Below, piece after piece: positions 41,369 to 50,412 of a DNA stretch of 64,000 nt; position 1 is the stretch's first letter, and the number at the start of each line of letters is the position of its first letter. The notes beneath the pieces were generated by a model that saw only the letters and a list, made by a program, of their open reading frames with translations, was not told the DNA's origin and did not search any database. Source of the DNA: Agromyces albus. Its GTDB lineage: Bacteria; Actinomycetota; Actinomycetes; Actinomycetales; Microbacteriaceae. The position numbers were made by a program, and so were the translations under genes. Location: the NCBI RefSeq assembly GCF_004134825.1, contig NZ_SDPN01000021.1, positions 1 to 64,000 of the forward strand, in the 5' to 3' direction.

Positions 41369-43045
41369 TCACTTCGCCGGCTGCAGTTCCTTGAGGACGA
41401 TGCCGTTGTCCCAGTTCTTCCACGTCGCGGGCAGCGCGAACTTGTCGTCGTTCGTCGGCCAGCCCGTGGCGCGATCGGTGTTGAACTCGGTGAGCATCGA
41501 GTTCACGTAGATCGGGATGTAGGGCAGGTCGCGGTCGATCTCCGCCTGGATGGTCGCGTACTGCTCCTTCTGGGCCGCCTCGTCGATCGTCACCGCGGCC
41601 GCGTGGATCGCGTCGTCGACGATGGGGTTCGAGTACCGGGAGCTGTTGCCGGCGCTCGCCGACTCGCCGACGGGGAGGGTCTGGCTGGTCGCGTACCACT
41701 TGTTGTAGACGAAGTACGGGTTGTTCGAGGGCTGGAGGCCGATCGAGTCGAGCGAGAGCTGGAACGTGCCCATCATCTGGTTGTTGTTCCACTCGTTCCA
41801 GGCGAGCTGCACGGGATTGAGCTCGATGCCCACATCTGCGAGCTGCTGCGACATGGCGTCGTTCAGCGAGATGTAGTCGCTCCAGCCCGAGACGGTCTGC
41901 ACGGTGAGGCTCAGTCGTTCGCCGTTCTTCTCGCGGATCCCGTCGGCGCCCGGCACCCAGCCTGCTGCGTCGAGGATCGCGGATGCCTCGTCGGCGTCGG
42001 CGCTCGGCGGTGTCGTCGCGAGCTCGGGGTCGCTGATCCAGTCGTCGTCGCGGCCGGGGATCACCATGGTCGGGGAGCTCGTGCCCGCGAAGCCGCCGCC
42101 GGCGAGCTGGTTGAGCTGGTCGCGGTTGATCGCGTGGTAGATCGCCTGGCGCACGGCCGGGTCGGTCTGCGGGCCGGTGCATCCGAGTTCGGCGTTGGAG
42201 CACGTGAAGATCGAGGTCGTCAGCGCCGGGGTGTTCACGTAGCTGAGGTTGTCGTGGTCTTTCAAGAGCTGCTCGAGGTCGGGCAGGTACGAGCTCATCC
42301 AGTCGACCTTGCCGGCGATGAGTGCGGCCGCCGCGGCATCCGCGGAGTCGAGGGAGACGTAGCGCACCTTGTCGATCGCGGGCTTGCCTTCGTCCCAGTA
42401 GTGCTCGTTCTTCTCGAGCAGGTAGCTCTGAGCGGTGAACTCCTTGAGCACGAACGGTCCGGTGCCGACCGCGTCGGAGTTGACCTCGGTCGTGGGGTCG
42501 GCGACGTCCTTCCAGATGTGCTCCGGCACGATGCCGCGGTTGCCGAGCACGCTCGGCTCCTGCATGAACGACGGCTCCGGGAAGTGCAGCACGACCGTCG
42601 TGTCGTCGATCGCCTCGGCGGTCGCTGCAGAGCCCGAGGTGTTCAGCTCGGGCGTCTCGGCCACGAGGTTGTAGGTGAACGCGACATCCGCCGCAGTGAA
42701 GTCCTCGCCGTCGGACCACTTGACGCCCTCGCGCGTGGTGACGGTGAGCTCGGTGCCGTCGTCGTTCCATGAGAAGTCGGTCGCGAGGATGGGCGTGGGC
42801 GGAGCGTCGGATGCCGAGTTGTACCAGTAGAGCGGCTCGAAGATCACGCCGTTGGTGGATGGCAGCGCCGTGGGAGAGAAGGGGTTGAAGTTCTCGGTGA
42901 GCGTGCCGGTGCTGGCGGTGACGGTGATCGAGCTGCCGCCGGCGCCGCTCGCAGCCGGGGAGCAGGCCGAGAGGGCGAGCGCCGCGGTCGCGAGGGAGGC
43001 GAGGGCAAGGATCGACCTTGCGCCTCTGCGTGACTTCAGGGACAT
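41369..43045 (-). CDS. ABC transporter substrate-binding lipoprotein, family 5 (Opp/Dpp type)
   Basis: A 558-residue extracytoplasmic solute-binding protein. The signal peptide ends in a lipobox (ALSACSP; Cys near residue 28), so it is membrane-anchored. The folded part shows SBP_bac_5 features such as LTENFNPFSP near the N-terminus, TTREGVKWSDGEDFTAADVAFTY, and VRQAIYHAINRDQL. ATG 43045 is preceded by AAAGG; ATG/ACG starts further up lack a better signal. Its locus partners (beta-mannosidase and a GlcNAc-kinase-like gene) suggest it binds a manno- or GlcNAc-containing oligosaccharide instead of peptides (inference). Confidence 0.9.
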   Translation of the reverse strand: MSLKSRRGARSILALASLATAALALSACSPAASGAGGSSITVTASTGTLTENFNPFSPTALPSTNGVIFEPLYWYNSASDAPPTPILATDFSWNDDGTELTVTTREGVKWSDGEDFTAADVAFTYNLVAETPELNTSGSAATAEAIDDTTVVLHFPEPSFMQEPSVLGNRGIVPEHIWKDVADPTTEVNSDAVGTGPFVLKEFTAQSYLLEKNEHYWDEGKPAIDKVRYVSLDSADAAAAALIAGKVDWMSSYLPDLEQLLKDHDNLSYVNTPALTTSIFTCSNAELGCTGPQTDPAVRQAIYHAINRDQLNQLAGGGFAGTSSPTMVIPGRDDDWISDPELATTPPSADADEASAILDAAGWVPGADGIREKNGERLSLTVQTVSGWSDYISLNDAMSQQLADVGIELNPVQLAWNEWNNNQMMGTFQLSLDSIGLQPSNNPYFVYNKWYATSQTLPVGESASAGNSSRYSNPIVDDAIHAAAVTIDEAAQKEQYATIQAEIDRDLPYIPIYVNSMLTEFNTDRATGWPTNDDKFALPATWKNWDNGIVLKELQPAK

Positions 43046-43141
43046 CGTTGAACCTTTCATCCAGGGTGTCACGGTGCTGTGACGGGCGCGGCCGTGAGTG
43101 CGAGGCGCTTGGTGCGCGGGTTCGGCAAACCGCTGGGTACT

Positions 43142-43170
43142 TTCTTAGGCGACTAAAGTATGTGTGTCAA
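43142..43170 (-). promoter_or_regulatory. Sigma-70-type promoter of the ABC/mannosidase operon with embedded operator
   Basis: On the minus strand a perfect -35 TTGACA (43165-43170) is separated by 17 bp from the -10 TAAGAA (43142-43147). A near-palindrome TTAGGCGACTAA (43145-43156) overlaps the -10 and spacer and is the likely binding site for the divergent ROK repressor. Confidence 0.7.
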
Positions 43171-43330
43171 GTAAGTTGCCCAAAGCGCGGAGAATCCTGC
43201 AGGGGCCGTCTGGTCGGCTCGCGACGATCTCCGCCGTTCACACACTCGCCGCTTGACCGGGGTGGTGTTCTCGCTCGCATTGCTCCACACTTGAACCGCT
43301 CGCGAGGTCGCTTCCGGCCTTTCTTCGGTG

Positions 43331-43354
43331 GCTAAATAAAGCAATCTAAGTTAG
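43331..43354 (+). promoter_or_regulatory. CTAA/TTAG motif cluster before the ROK gene
   Basis: An AT-rich segment with CTAAATAAAG and the 9-bp palindrome CTAAGTTAG (43346-43354), resembling the half-sites TTAG/CTAA of the operator at 43145. Its place 10 bp before the GTG start suggests autoregulation by the ROK protein. The promoter elements themselves are unclear. Confidence 0.4.
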
Positions 43355-43363
43355 TATTCTCGT

Positions 43364-44578
43364 GTGGTAGAGACGATGCGGCGGCGTGGTTCGTCGAAGG
43401 GGCGCGCCCTCGACCTGATCAGGTCCCAGGGGCCGATCAGTCGTGTCGAACTCGCCGAGATCACGGGGCTCACGCAAGCGACGATCTCCAACCTCGTGCG
43501 TGAACTGCTCGCCGACGGCGTCGTCTCCGAGACGGGTCGCGGCGAATCCTCGGGCGGCAAGCCGCGAATGCGACTCGAGATCAACCCGGCCTCGCGCTTC
43601 GGCGTCGGCGTCGACCTCGGCGCCGACTCCTCGACCTTCGTCGTGGCCGACCTCGCGGGCACGATCATCGGCAGGCTGGGCATCGACGGGCCGGGAGCGC
43701 TCGGCCCCGCCGACTACGTGCGCCGCATGGCCGACGACCTCGCCCATCTCCTCGACGGACTCGACATCGACCGTGCAGCCGTCGTCGGCCTGGGCATCGC
43801 CGCGCCGGGGCCGATCGACCGCGAGGCGGGCGTCATCGTCGGCGCACCCTCACTCGCGGCGTGGAGCGAGTTCCCGCTCACCGCGGAGCTCTCGCGGCTC
43901 ACCGGCTTCTCGTGCGTGCTCGACAACGACGCCACGGCCGCAGCGCTCGGCGAGTTCTGGCTCGGGGCGACCGAGGTCGGCTCGACGTACGCGTCCGTCT
44001 ACATGGGCACCGGAATCGGGGCGGGCATCGTGTTCGACGGCACGGTGTACCGCGGCTCGAGGTCGAACGTCGGCGAGCTCGGGCACGTGAGCGTCGACGC
44101 CCGCGGCCCCGAGTGCCCGTGCGGCAATCGAGGATGCGTCGAGCTCTACGCCGGCCCGCATGCGGTCATCGCCCGCGCGCGGGAAGCTGCGGCGTCGGGC
44201 GGCATCGACCTCGAGTTCACGGGCGTCGCGGCGGCCGACTTCGCGGCGGTCGCCGAGGCGGCGATCACGGGGCATCCGCTCGCCCTCGCCCTCATCGAGG
44301 ACTCCGCCGAGTACCTCGCCGAGGCGATCGTGTCGCTCGTCAACATCATCGATCTCGACCACCTCGTGCTCGCGGGCAGCGCCTTCGAGAAGGTCGGGGC
44401 CATCTACGTGCGCACGATCCAGCACATCGTGGGCGAGCGTGCGCTCTCGCGTCATCTGCAGCACGTGTCGGTGCGCATGTCGGTCAACGGAACGGATGCC
44501 GCGGCGCTCGGTGCCGCGACCATGGTGCTGCAGGAGCAGCTCTCCCCGCGTTCACTGCAATCGGTGACGCTCGCGTGA
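43364..44578 (+). CDS. ROK family transcriptional regulator (NagC/XylR-like)
   Basis: A 404-residue protein: an N-terminal winged helix (about 10-65; RVELAEITGLTQATISNLVRELL) followed by a ROK sugar-binding domain. The zinc-type cysteine motif ECPCGNRGCVELYA and a LDNDATAAALGEFW segment are present. The start is GTG at 43364; ATG 43376 is an alternative. The stop overlaps a GTG start of the kinase-like gene (GTGA). Probably represses the divergent ABC/mannosidase operon and senses a GlcNAc- or mannose-type sugar (phosphate). Confidence 0.88.
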   Translation: MVETMRRRGSSKGRALDLIRSQGPISRVELAEITGLTQATISNLVRELLADGVVSETGRGESSGGKPRMRLEINPASRFGVGVDLGADSSTFVVADLAGTIIGRLGIDGPGALGPADYVRRMADDLAHLLDGLDIDRAAVVGLGIAAPGPIDREAGVIVGAPSLAAWSEFPLTAELSRLTGFSCVLDNDATAAALGEFWLGATEVGSTYASVYMGTGIGAGIVFDGTVYRGSRSNVGELGHVSVDARGPECPCGNRGCVELYAGPHAVIARAREAAASGGIDLEFTGVAAADFAAVAEAAITGHPLALALIEDSAEYLAEAIVSLVNIIDLDHLVLAGSAFEKVGAIYVRTIQHIVGERALSRHLQHVSVRMSVNGTDAAALGAATMVLQEQLSPRSLQSVTLA

Positions 44579-45516
44579 AGACCGGAACGAGTAAGGGCCC
44601 GCGCCTGTCGATCGATGGCGGGCAGAGCGGCGTGCGGCTGCGATTCGCGCACGCCGGGCAGCACCTCGAGGTGGAGACGCCCGGCGTGCTCACCGATCGG
44701 CCCGTGCTCGGGCAGATCTCCGAGGTCGCCCACGCCTTCGCGCGAGAGCACGCGCTCGAGATCGCCGAACTCGCGGTCGGTCTGTCCGGCCTGACGCCCT
44801 CGGCCGCCCAGCCGATCCCGCTGCTGGAGTCGGTCGCCGACCTCGGCGTGCGGCGCGTCGCGATCGCGCACGACTCGGTGAGCGGGTACCTCGCGGCCAA
44901 CGGCGACGAGCCCGGCGTCGTGCTCGCCATCGGAACGGGCGTCGTCACGCTCGCAGTCACCGCGCGCGGGGCGGCCAAGGTCGACGGGTGGGGCTCGCTG
45001 CTCGGCGACGCCGGCAGCGGGTACTGGATCGGTCGGGCCGGGCTCGATGCCGCACTCCGCAGCTACGACGGCAGGGGCGACGCCACGGTGCTCGCCGCGC
45101 TCGCCGTGGAGGCGTTCGGCCCGCTCGACGACCTGTACATGCGATTGCAGGGCGACGATCGGCGGGTGTCGCGCATCGCGTCGTTCGCGAGAGCGGTCGT
45201 CGAGTCCGCCGAGTCGGGCGACCCGGTTGCGGCCGAGATCGTGACGGCGGCGGCGCGCGAGCTCGCGCATTCCGCCGCGGCAGCCCTCGAGCGCGCGGGC
45301 CACGCGAACGGGGAGGCGATTCGGGTGAGCGCGGTCGGCGGCATCGTCCGGGGATCGGCGTACGTGCGGGGCGCGCTCGTCGCGGCGCTCGCTGAGCGCG
45401 GTCGCGGTGAGGGGCTCGCGGCTCCGCTCGGGGCCCCGATCGACGGGGTCGCCCGGCTGCTCGACGTGCCGGCGGGGCATCCGCTCGCTTCGATGATCAG
45501 CGTCGCGGCCCGCTGA
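44575..45516 (+). CDS. N-acetylglucosamine kinase-like protein (BadF/BadG/BcrA/BcrD ATPase family)
   Basis: A 313-residue ASKHA-fold ATPase. The phosphate-1 motif LSIDGGQSGVRLRF, the VVLAIGTGVVTLAV motif, GWGSLLGDAGSGYWIG and the late VSAVGGIVRGS match the GlcNAc/glucosamine kinases of this family. Predicted to phosphorylate an amino sugar from ATP in the cytoplasm. The GTG at 44575 overlaps the ROK stop, so both are made from one transcript. With the beta-mannosidase operon opposite, it could capture GlcNAc released from a Man-beta-GlcNAc unit (inference). Confidence 0.82.
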   Translation: MKTGTSKGPRLSIDGGQSGVRLRFAHAGQHLEVETPGVLTDRPVLGQISEVAHAFAREHALEIAELAVGLSGLTPSAAQPIPLLESVADLGVRRVAIAHDSVSGYLAANGDEPGVVLAIGTGVVTLAVTARGAAKVDGWGSLLGDAGSGYWIGRAGLDAALRSYDGRGDATVLAALAVEAFGPLDDLYMRLQGDDRRVSRIASFARAVVESAESGDPVAAEIVTAAARELAHSAAAALERAGHANGEAIRVSAVGGIVRGSAYVRGALVAALAERGRGEGLAAPLGAPIDGVARLLDVPAGHPLASMISVAAR

Positions 45517-45543
45517 GCCTCCGAAGGCCCCCGCGGCCGCGGC

Positions 45544-46575
45544 TCAGTGCCCGAGCGCGCGAGCGGCAAGTTCGACGTCGTCGTCGTCGTTCCAGAGATG
45601 GAAGGCGACGCGAGCGCGGCCGGCTCGGCCCGACGCCGTGATGCCGGCGGCGCCGAGCGCGGCGAGCTCGTCGCCGTACTCGTCGGGCCAGGTGACGATG
45701 GCGCTGTCGGATGCCGCGAGCCCGATCCGCTCGCGGAACGCGTTCGCGAGCCCGACATCGTGCCGCGCCACCTCCTCGAGGTCGAGCGACGCGGTGAACC
45801 CGAGGGCCGCCTCGGCACCCGCCCAGGCGTGCCACGCGGGGGAGACGTCGAATCGGCGTGCCCCGGCTGCGAGGTACAGCTCGGGTCCGTAGCACGAGGC
45901 CCACGGGTCGTCGCCCGAGTACCAGCCGGCGACGTGCGGCCTGAACTCGGTGAGCACGCGATCGGAGACGGCCGCGAACGCCGCTCCGCGCGGAGCCGAG
46001 AGCCACTTGTAGGAGTGGCACACGACGAGGTCGGCGCCGAGGCCGGTCGTGGGCATCCACCCCGTGGCCTGCGTCGTGTCGACGAGGGTGAGCGCGCCGG
46101 CCGATCGGGCGGCGGCCACCACGGATGCCGCGTCGGCCACCTCCCCGGTGGCCGATTGCACGAGCGAGAACGACACGAGCCACGTCCGTGCCGTGACGGC
46201 GTCGGCGAGGTCGCCCACTGGCACGTGCCGCACGCGGAGGTCACCGCGCGCGAGGAAGGGGGCGACGATCGACGAGAAGTCGCCGTCGACGCACAGCACC
46301 TCGGCTCCGCTCGGGGCGGATGCCGCGGCGAGCCCGGCGAACACCGAGACCTGCGAGCCCGTGGCGACGCGGTCGGGCGTCGTGCCGAGGAGGGTCGCGG
46401 CATGCCCGCGGGCGCGTTCGAGCACGGCGGAGTAGTCGGCGGCCGTCGCGGCGCCGGTCGACCACCGTTCGAGGTCGCGGCGTACGGCCTCACGCGTGAC
46501 GTCGGCGGGAAGTCCGAGCGTGCAGGCCGCGAGGTAGCCGCGGCCGGGGGCGAAGTGCGCGCGAGCTGGGTGCAT
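45544..46575 (-). CDS. Aminotransferase class V-fold PLP enzyme
   Basis: A 343-residue PLP-dependent enzyme of the cysteine desulfurase/aminotransferase class V fold. The PLP lysine lies in VVCHSYKWLSAPRGAAF, the PLP-binding Asp in GALTLVDTTQATGW, and ATGSQVSVFAGLAAA is the cofactor phosphate loop. The ATG at 46575 (MHPARAHFAPGRG) is preferred to one at 46635 that would overlap the regulator's promoter. Divergent from a LysR gene that may control it. Reaction unknown. Confidence 0.8.
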   Translation of the reverse strand: MHPARAHFAPGRGYLAACTLGLPADVTREAVRRDLERWSTGAATAADYSAVLERARGHAATLLGTTPDRVATGSQVSVFAGLAAASAPSGAEVLCVDGDFSSIVAPFLARGDLRVRHVPVGDLADAVTARTWLVSFSLVQSATGEVADAASVVAAARSAGALTLVDTTQATGWMPTTGLGADLVVCHSYKWLSAPRGAAFAAVSDRVLTEFRPHVAGWYSGDDPWASCYGPELYLAAGARRFDVSPAWHAWAGAEAALGFTASLDLEEVARHDVGLANAFRERIGLAASDSAIVTWPDEYGDELAALGAAGITASGRAGRARVAFHLWNDDDDVELAARALGH

Positions 46576-46602
46576 GCGACCAGTCTCGGCGGCGTGCCAT
46601 CC

Positions 46603-46651
46603 ATTCGACAAGAACAGGTGAGTGATCGAATGCATGCCGTGGAGTTATGAT
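46603..46651 (+). promoter_or_regulatory. Divergent aminotransferase/LysR control region
   Basis: An inverted repeat ATTCGA-N17-TCGAAT spans 46603-46631, suited to a LysR dimer. A consensus-like -10 TATGAT at 46646-46651 stands 6 bp before the LysR ATG, implying a leaderless or nearly leaderless transcript. A -35 is not obvious. Confidence 0.5.
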
Positions 46652-46657
46652 TCGAGC

Positions 46658-47599
46658 ATGTCCGACGCCTCCGTGGAACACCTTGCGTCCACCCTCGACC
46701 TGCAGACCGTGCGCGTCGTGCGCCAGATCGCCGAACATGGATCGCTCACGGCCGCGGCGGCATCTCTCGGCTACAGCCAGCCCGCCGTCAGTCAGCAACT
46801 GCAGCGCTTCGAGGAGCGCACCGGCATCGCGCTCGTCGAGCGAGTGGGTCGCGGCATCCGCCTCACCGAATCTGGCCGCGTGCTCGCCCGGTATGCGTCC
46901 ACGGTCACCACGGCGCTCGAGGCCGCAGCGGGCGAGCTCGCCGAGATCCGCGGACTCCGTGCCGGCCGGGTGCGGCTCGTCGCGTTCCCCTCGGCGTCGG
47001 CCACGCTCGTGCCGCGGCTCATCGCGGCGCTCGCGAGCGAGCATCCGGGCGTCGCGGTCACGTACGTCGAGGCCGAGCCGCCCGAGGCGGTCGACGCGGT
47101 GCGCGCCGACCGCGCCGATCTCGCGATCACCTTCAGCTATCCCGGCGATCGCGACGACCCGCACCGGGCGAGCGCGCGGGGTCTCGACGTGCGCGCCTAT
47201 GCCGATGAGCCGATGCAGCTCGTGCTGCCCGAGGGGCATCCCGCCGCCGAATCCGACGTCGTCGAGCTCGATCGGCTCGCGGGCGAGCCGTGGATCGCCG
47301 GGTGCCCCCGCTGCCGCGGCCACTTGCTCGAGCTCGCGGGCGCTGCGGGCTTCACGCCGCGGATCGCGTTCGAGACCGACAACTTCGTCGCCGTCGAGGG
47401 CATGGTCGCGCAAGGGCTCGGCGTCGCGCTGCTGCCCGCGCTCGCGCTCGAGGCGTCGCCGCGGCATCCGGGCATCGTGACCCGGCCGACCGCTCGAGCC
47501 GACGTGCGTTCGCTGCATCTCGTGACCGCTCGCGGGGCCGAGCGTGTGCCCGCGATCGGCGCGACCCTCGCCGCCCTGCAGGCGCTCGCGGCCGGCTGA
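46658..47599 (+). CDS. LysR family transcriptional regulator
   Basis: A 313-residue LysR-type regulator. The winged helix-turn-helix is at about residues 10-68 ([37 protein letters not shown]), followed by a two-lobed effector domain with [21 protein letters not shown] 46658 is chosen because a -10 box lies immediately before it. Divergent from the class V aminotransferase gene, its probable target; effector unknown. Confidence 0.88.
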   Translation: MSDASVEHLASTLDLQTVRVVRQIAEHGSLTAAAASLGYSQPAVSQQLQRFEERTGIALVERVGRGIRLTESGRVLARYASTVTTALEAAAGELAEIRGLRAGRVRLVAFPSASATLVPRLIAALASEHPGVAVTYVEAEPPEAVDAVRADRADLAITFSYPGDRDDPHRASARGLDVRAYADEPMQLVLPEGHPAAESDVVELDRLAGEPWIAGCPRCRGHLLELAGAAGFTPRIAFETDNFVAVEGMVAQGLGVALLPALALEASPRHPGIVTRPTARADVRSLHLVTARGAERVPAIGATLAALQALAAG

Positions 47600-47658
47600 G
47601 CGACGTCGCACCGAACGCGCGATTCCGCGAGGGTCGCGCCTCGCTACCATTGAGGCGT

Positions 47659-49173
47659 ATGCCTGAGACAGCTCACCCCACGACCACCGCCACCGGCAGC
47701 GACATCCGTGTGCGCTTCTGCCCCTCACCCACCGGCACGCCGCACGTCGGCCTCGTCCGCACGGCCCTCTTCAACTGGGCGTACGCGCGGCACACCGGCG
47801 GCACGTTCGTGTTCCGCATCGAAGACACCGATGCCGCTCGCGACAGTGAAGAGAGTTATGAGCAGCTCGTCGACGCGCTCACGTGGCTCGGCCTCGATTG
47901 GGACGAGGGCGTCGGCGTCGGCGGACCGCACGCGCCCTACCGCCAGTCGCAGCGCAGCGAGGTCTACGCCGACATCATCGAGAAGCTGAAGGCCGCCGGC
48001 CACCTCTACGAGAGCTACTCCACGGCCGACGAGATCGACGCGCGCAACGAGGCCGCCGGCCGGCCGAAGCAGCTCGGTTACGACAACTTCGATCGCGACC
48101 TCACCGACGAACAGCGCGCGGCATTCCGCGCAGAGGGCCGGGAGCCCGCGCTCCGCATGCGGGTGCCCGACGTCGAGATCGCGTTCGACGACCTCGTGCG
48201 CGGCCGCATCGACTTCCCAGCCGGTTCGACGACCGACTTCGTGGCCGTGCGCCCGAACGGCGCGCCGCTCTACACGTTCGTGAACCCCGTCGACGACGCG
48301 CTCATGGGCATCACGCACGTGCTGCGCGGCGAAGACCTGCTCTCGTCGACGCCGCGCCAGATCACGCTCTACCACGCGCTGATCGACATCGGCGTCGCGC
48401 CCTTCGTGCCCCGCTTCGGCCACTTGCCCTACGTGATGGGCGACGGCAACAAGAAGCTCTCGAAGCGCGACCCCGAGTCGAACCTCTTCCACCACCGCGA
48501 CCGCGGATTCATCCCCGAGGGACTGCTCAACTACCTCGCCCTGCTCGGCTGGGGCTTCTCGGCCGATCGCGACGTCTTCAGCCGCGAGGAGTTCATCGCG
48601 AAGTTCGACGTCGCCGACGTGAACCCGAACCCCGCGCGATTCGACCTGAAGAAGGCCGAGGCGATCAACGGCGACCACTTGCGCCGGCTCGACGTCGCCG
48701 AGTTCGTGGCTCGCACGGTGCCCTACCTCCAGGTCGCCGGCGCGGTCTCCACCCCGATCACCCCAGGTGAAGAGGCGGTCCTCGTCGAGGCGGCACCGCT
48801 CGTGCAGGAGCGCATCACCCTGCTCGGTGAGACGCCCGGCATGCTGGGCTTCCTGTTCACGGATGCCGCGGGCCTCGAGTACGACGAGGCGGCCGTCGCA
48901 GCACTGCCGGCCGACACCCGGTCGGTGCTCGACGCGGCTCGCGACACCCTCGAGCGGCTGCCCGCCGAGGCATGGACGCACGAACAGATCGAGGAGGCGC
49001 TGCGCGGCGCCCTCGTCGACGGCCTGGGCCTCAAGCCGCGCGTCGCATTCGGCCCCGTGCGCACCGCGATCTCGGGTCGTCGCGTCTCACCGCCGCTCTT
49101 CGAGTCGATGCAGATCCTCGGCAAGATCGACTCGCTCGAACGCATCGACCGACTGGTGGCGCTCACGGCATGA
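47659..49173 (+). CDS. gltX: Glutamyl-tRNA synthetase
   Basis: A 504-residue class I aminoacyl-tRNA synthetase that charges tRNA-Glu; many actinobacteria also use it, in a non-discriminating form, to make Glu-tRNA-Gln. The HIGH-type motif is [21 protein letters not shown] near residue 20, and the KMSKS-type loop is [14 protein letters not shown]. The C-terminal anticodon-binding helical domain begins near residue 330. The stop overlaps the start of a 24-codon ORF, and a tRNA-Gln gene follows 160 bp downstream. Confidence 0.96.
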   Translation: MPETAHPTTTATGSDIRVRFCPSPTGTPHVGLVRTALFNWAYARHTGGTFVFRIEDTDAARDSEESYEQLVDALTWLGLDWDEGVGVGGPHAPYRQSQRSEVYADIIEKLKAAGHLYESYSTADEIDARNEAAGRPKQLGYDNFDRDLTDEQRAAFRAEGREPALRMRVPDVEIAFDDLVRGRIDFPAGSTTDFVAVRPNGAPLYTFVNPVDDALMGITHVLRGEDLLSSTPRQITLYHALIDIGVAPFVPRFGHLPYVMGDGNKKLSKRDPESNLFHHRDRGFIPEGLLNYLALLGWGFSADRDVFSREEFIAKFDVADVNPNPARFDLKKAEAINGDHLRRLDVAEFVARTVPYLQVAGAVSTPITPGEEAVLVEAAPLVQERITLLGETPGMLGFLFTDAAGLEYDEAAVAALPADTRSVLDAARDTLERLPAEAWTHEQIEEALRGALVDGLGLKPRVAFGPVRTAISGRRVSPPLFESMQILGKIDSLERIDRLVALTA

Positions 49174-49244
49174 GCGAAGGGCCCGAGTCGGCGTGGGATG
49201 CCCCGGCGGCGACCCTCAACCGCGACCTGCTCGGCCCCCTCTGA
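49170..49244 (+). CDS. Short ORF coupled to gltX, 24 aa
   Basis: A 24-codon frame (begins [12 protein letters not shown], ends NRDLLGPL) whose ATG overlaps the gltX stop as ATGA. It could be a coupled small protein or the remaining N-terminus of a longer gene lost before the tRNA-Gln. No family is recognised; the stop-start overlap is the only support. Confidence 0.35.
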   Translation: MSEGPESAWDAPAATLNRDLLGPL

Positions 49245-49270
49245 GCCTCGCGCTGCGACGCGCGCTCAGT

Positions 49271-49300
49271 TTGGACCGGGTGCGATCGGTAGGCTAGAGT
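49271..49300 (+). promoter_or_regulatory. Promoter of tRNA-Gln
   Basis: -35 TTGGAC at 49271-49276, 18-bp spacer, -10 TAGAGT at 49295-49300, located 33 bp upstream of the mature tRNA 5' end. Confidence 0.7.
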
Positions 49301-49332
49301 TGCATGTCGGCGCGAGCTTCGGTTCACGCCAT

Positions 49333-49404
49333 TGGGGTATGGTGTAATTGGCAACACGGCGGTTTCTGGTACCGTTGTTCTTGGTTCGAGTCCAGGTACC
49401 CCAG
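49333..49404 (+). tRNA. tRNA-Gln (anticodon CTG)
   Basis: A 72-nt cloverleaf. Acceptor TGGGGTA pairs with TACCCCA, followed by discriminator G. The D stem GTG.../...CAC, the anticodon stem GCGGT/ACCGT with loop TTCTGGT (anticodon CTG, reading CAG codons), and the T stem CTTGG/CCAGG with loop TTCGAGT all form. No CCA is encoded. Its own promoter and a downstream hairpin frame it. Confidence 0.95.
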
Positions 49405-49412
49405 CTCTCACA

Positions 49413-49457
49413 GGCGCAGGAATCCGCGGCAGTTTCACCCACTGCCGGGCCTGCGCC
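49413..49457. terminator. Two-part hairpin after tRNA-Gln
   Basis: An outer perfect 8-bp stem (GGCGCAGG 49413-49420, CCTGCGCC 49450-49457) encloses an inner perfect 7-bp stem (49427-49433 and 49441-49447) with a 7-nt loop. It lies 9 bp after the tRNA and 12 bp from the convergent gene's stop, so it can end both transcripts. Confidence 0.75.
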
Positions 49458-49468
49458 TTCACTGTTCT

Positions 49469-50299
49469 TCAGGCCAAATTACCAGAAACGACGCCAGAGA
49501 CCGGGCGCGGCAGCTCGCGCAGCTTTGCGATCGTCTGCAAGATTTCGTCCGTAGTGGAACCCAAAGCGCCGAGCAAAGTGGCCGCCGAGGAGCTGAAACC
49601 GTTCGTGTCCATGGGTAGACGGGCAACGTTTGGAATAAGCCCCTTCTCGTTCGTCACCCACTGACCAGCTGCGGCGTGCCATCCATGGGCCGCGAGCATC
49701 GTGGCGGTGGCCGCGCAGAGCGCCACATACGCGACATCGGTCCCTTTGGCCCCCTTGTCCGCGGCATCGAGCAGGAAGTCCACCTGCCACAAGTTTGCAA
49801 GCAGTGCAGTACGCAATGGTTCAGGGTAGGGCGTGACACTCCGAGCCAGGTCCTCGAGAAGCCGGTTCGGATCGCACAGCGGCACGCACATCGCGACTTC
49901 GCCTGCATAGGCGATATCGAGAAACCCCAAGGGGTGGCCGGGCTGAACGTGAAAAGCGAATTGGCCGCGCTCAGCCCGTGCACATTGCTCAGCAACCCGC
50001 GCAACATCTCGAAGGATGAGGTCGACCGCGACACCGTCGACGATGAGCCATGCTCCGCTGTCGACCCACGGACCCCAGCCCCCTCGCGGCGCGATCGAGA
50101 CATCTGAGCTTGTCCATCGACGGGCGACATCCCCGAGCGCAGCGACGTCGACGTTCACGTCGACATACAGGCCCAGATCGACATCGGAATCCGGCCGATG
50201 TGTGCCGCGTGCTCGACTCCCTCCGAGCGCGATCGCTTGGACCCCACGCACCGCACAGAGCTCGGTAGCCAACTGGTGAAGGCGATCATCGTCGAGCAC
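49469..50299 (-). CDS. Nucleotidyltransferase-domain protein (MNT/ANT-like)
   Basis: A 276-residue protein. The nucleotidyltransferase motif is complete: GGSRARG near residue 26, followed by HRPDSDVDLGLYVD with the two metal-binding Asp residues; a third acidic strand is in GVAVDLILRD. The C-terminal half is helical, as in aminoglycoside nucleotidyltransferases and some HEPN-MNT antitoxins. The substrate cannot be told. Codon use is less GC-biased than in gltX, and it is the first gene after tRNA-Gln, so it may have been acquired. Confidence 0.8.
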   Translation of the reverse strand: MLDDDRLHQLATELCAVRGVQAIALGGSRARGTHRPDSDVDLGLYVDVNVDVAALGDVARRWTSSDVSIAPRGGWGPWVDSGAWLIVDGVAVDLILRDVARVAEQCARAERGQFAFHVQPGHPLGFLDIAYAGEVAMCVPLCDPNRLLEDLARSVTPYPEPLRTALLANLWQVDFLLDAADKGAKGTDVAYVALCAATATMLAAHGWHAAAGQWVTNEKGLIPNVARLPMDTNGFSSSAATLLGALGSTTDEILQTIAKLRELPRPVSGVVSGNLA

Positions 50300-50359
50300 A
50301 ACTGCGACCCTACCGGCGCCCGGAGAATCGTTCCAGACGTGCAGTGCGATGCCTCGAAG

Positions 50360-50391
50360 GAACGGGCGGATGCCGAAGCATCCGCCCGTTC
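50360..50391. terminator. Perfect 14-bp terminator hairpin
   Basis: Arms 50360-50373 and 50378-50391 are perfectly complementary around a CGAA loop. It follows the minus-strand Asp-box gene by 21 bp. Confidence 0.85.
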
Positions 50392-50412
50392 GTTCGTGGC
50401 TGCCGTCGCGTT

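Larger units (their letters stand above)
43046..43363. other. Divergent control region of the glycan locus (318 bp)
   Basis: No gene is seen here. It holds the consensus-like promoter of the binding-protein operon (43142-43170), about 90 nt of leader for that operon, and AT-rich sequence with CTAA/TTAG motifs directly before the ROK gene. The centre, about 43175-43320, shows no clear structure. Confidence 0.6.
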
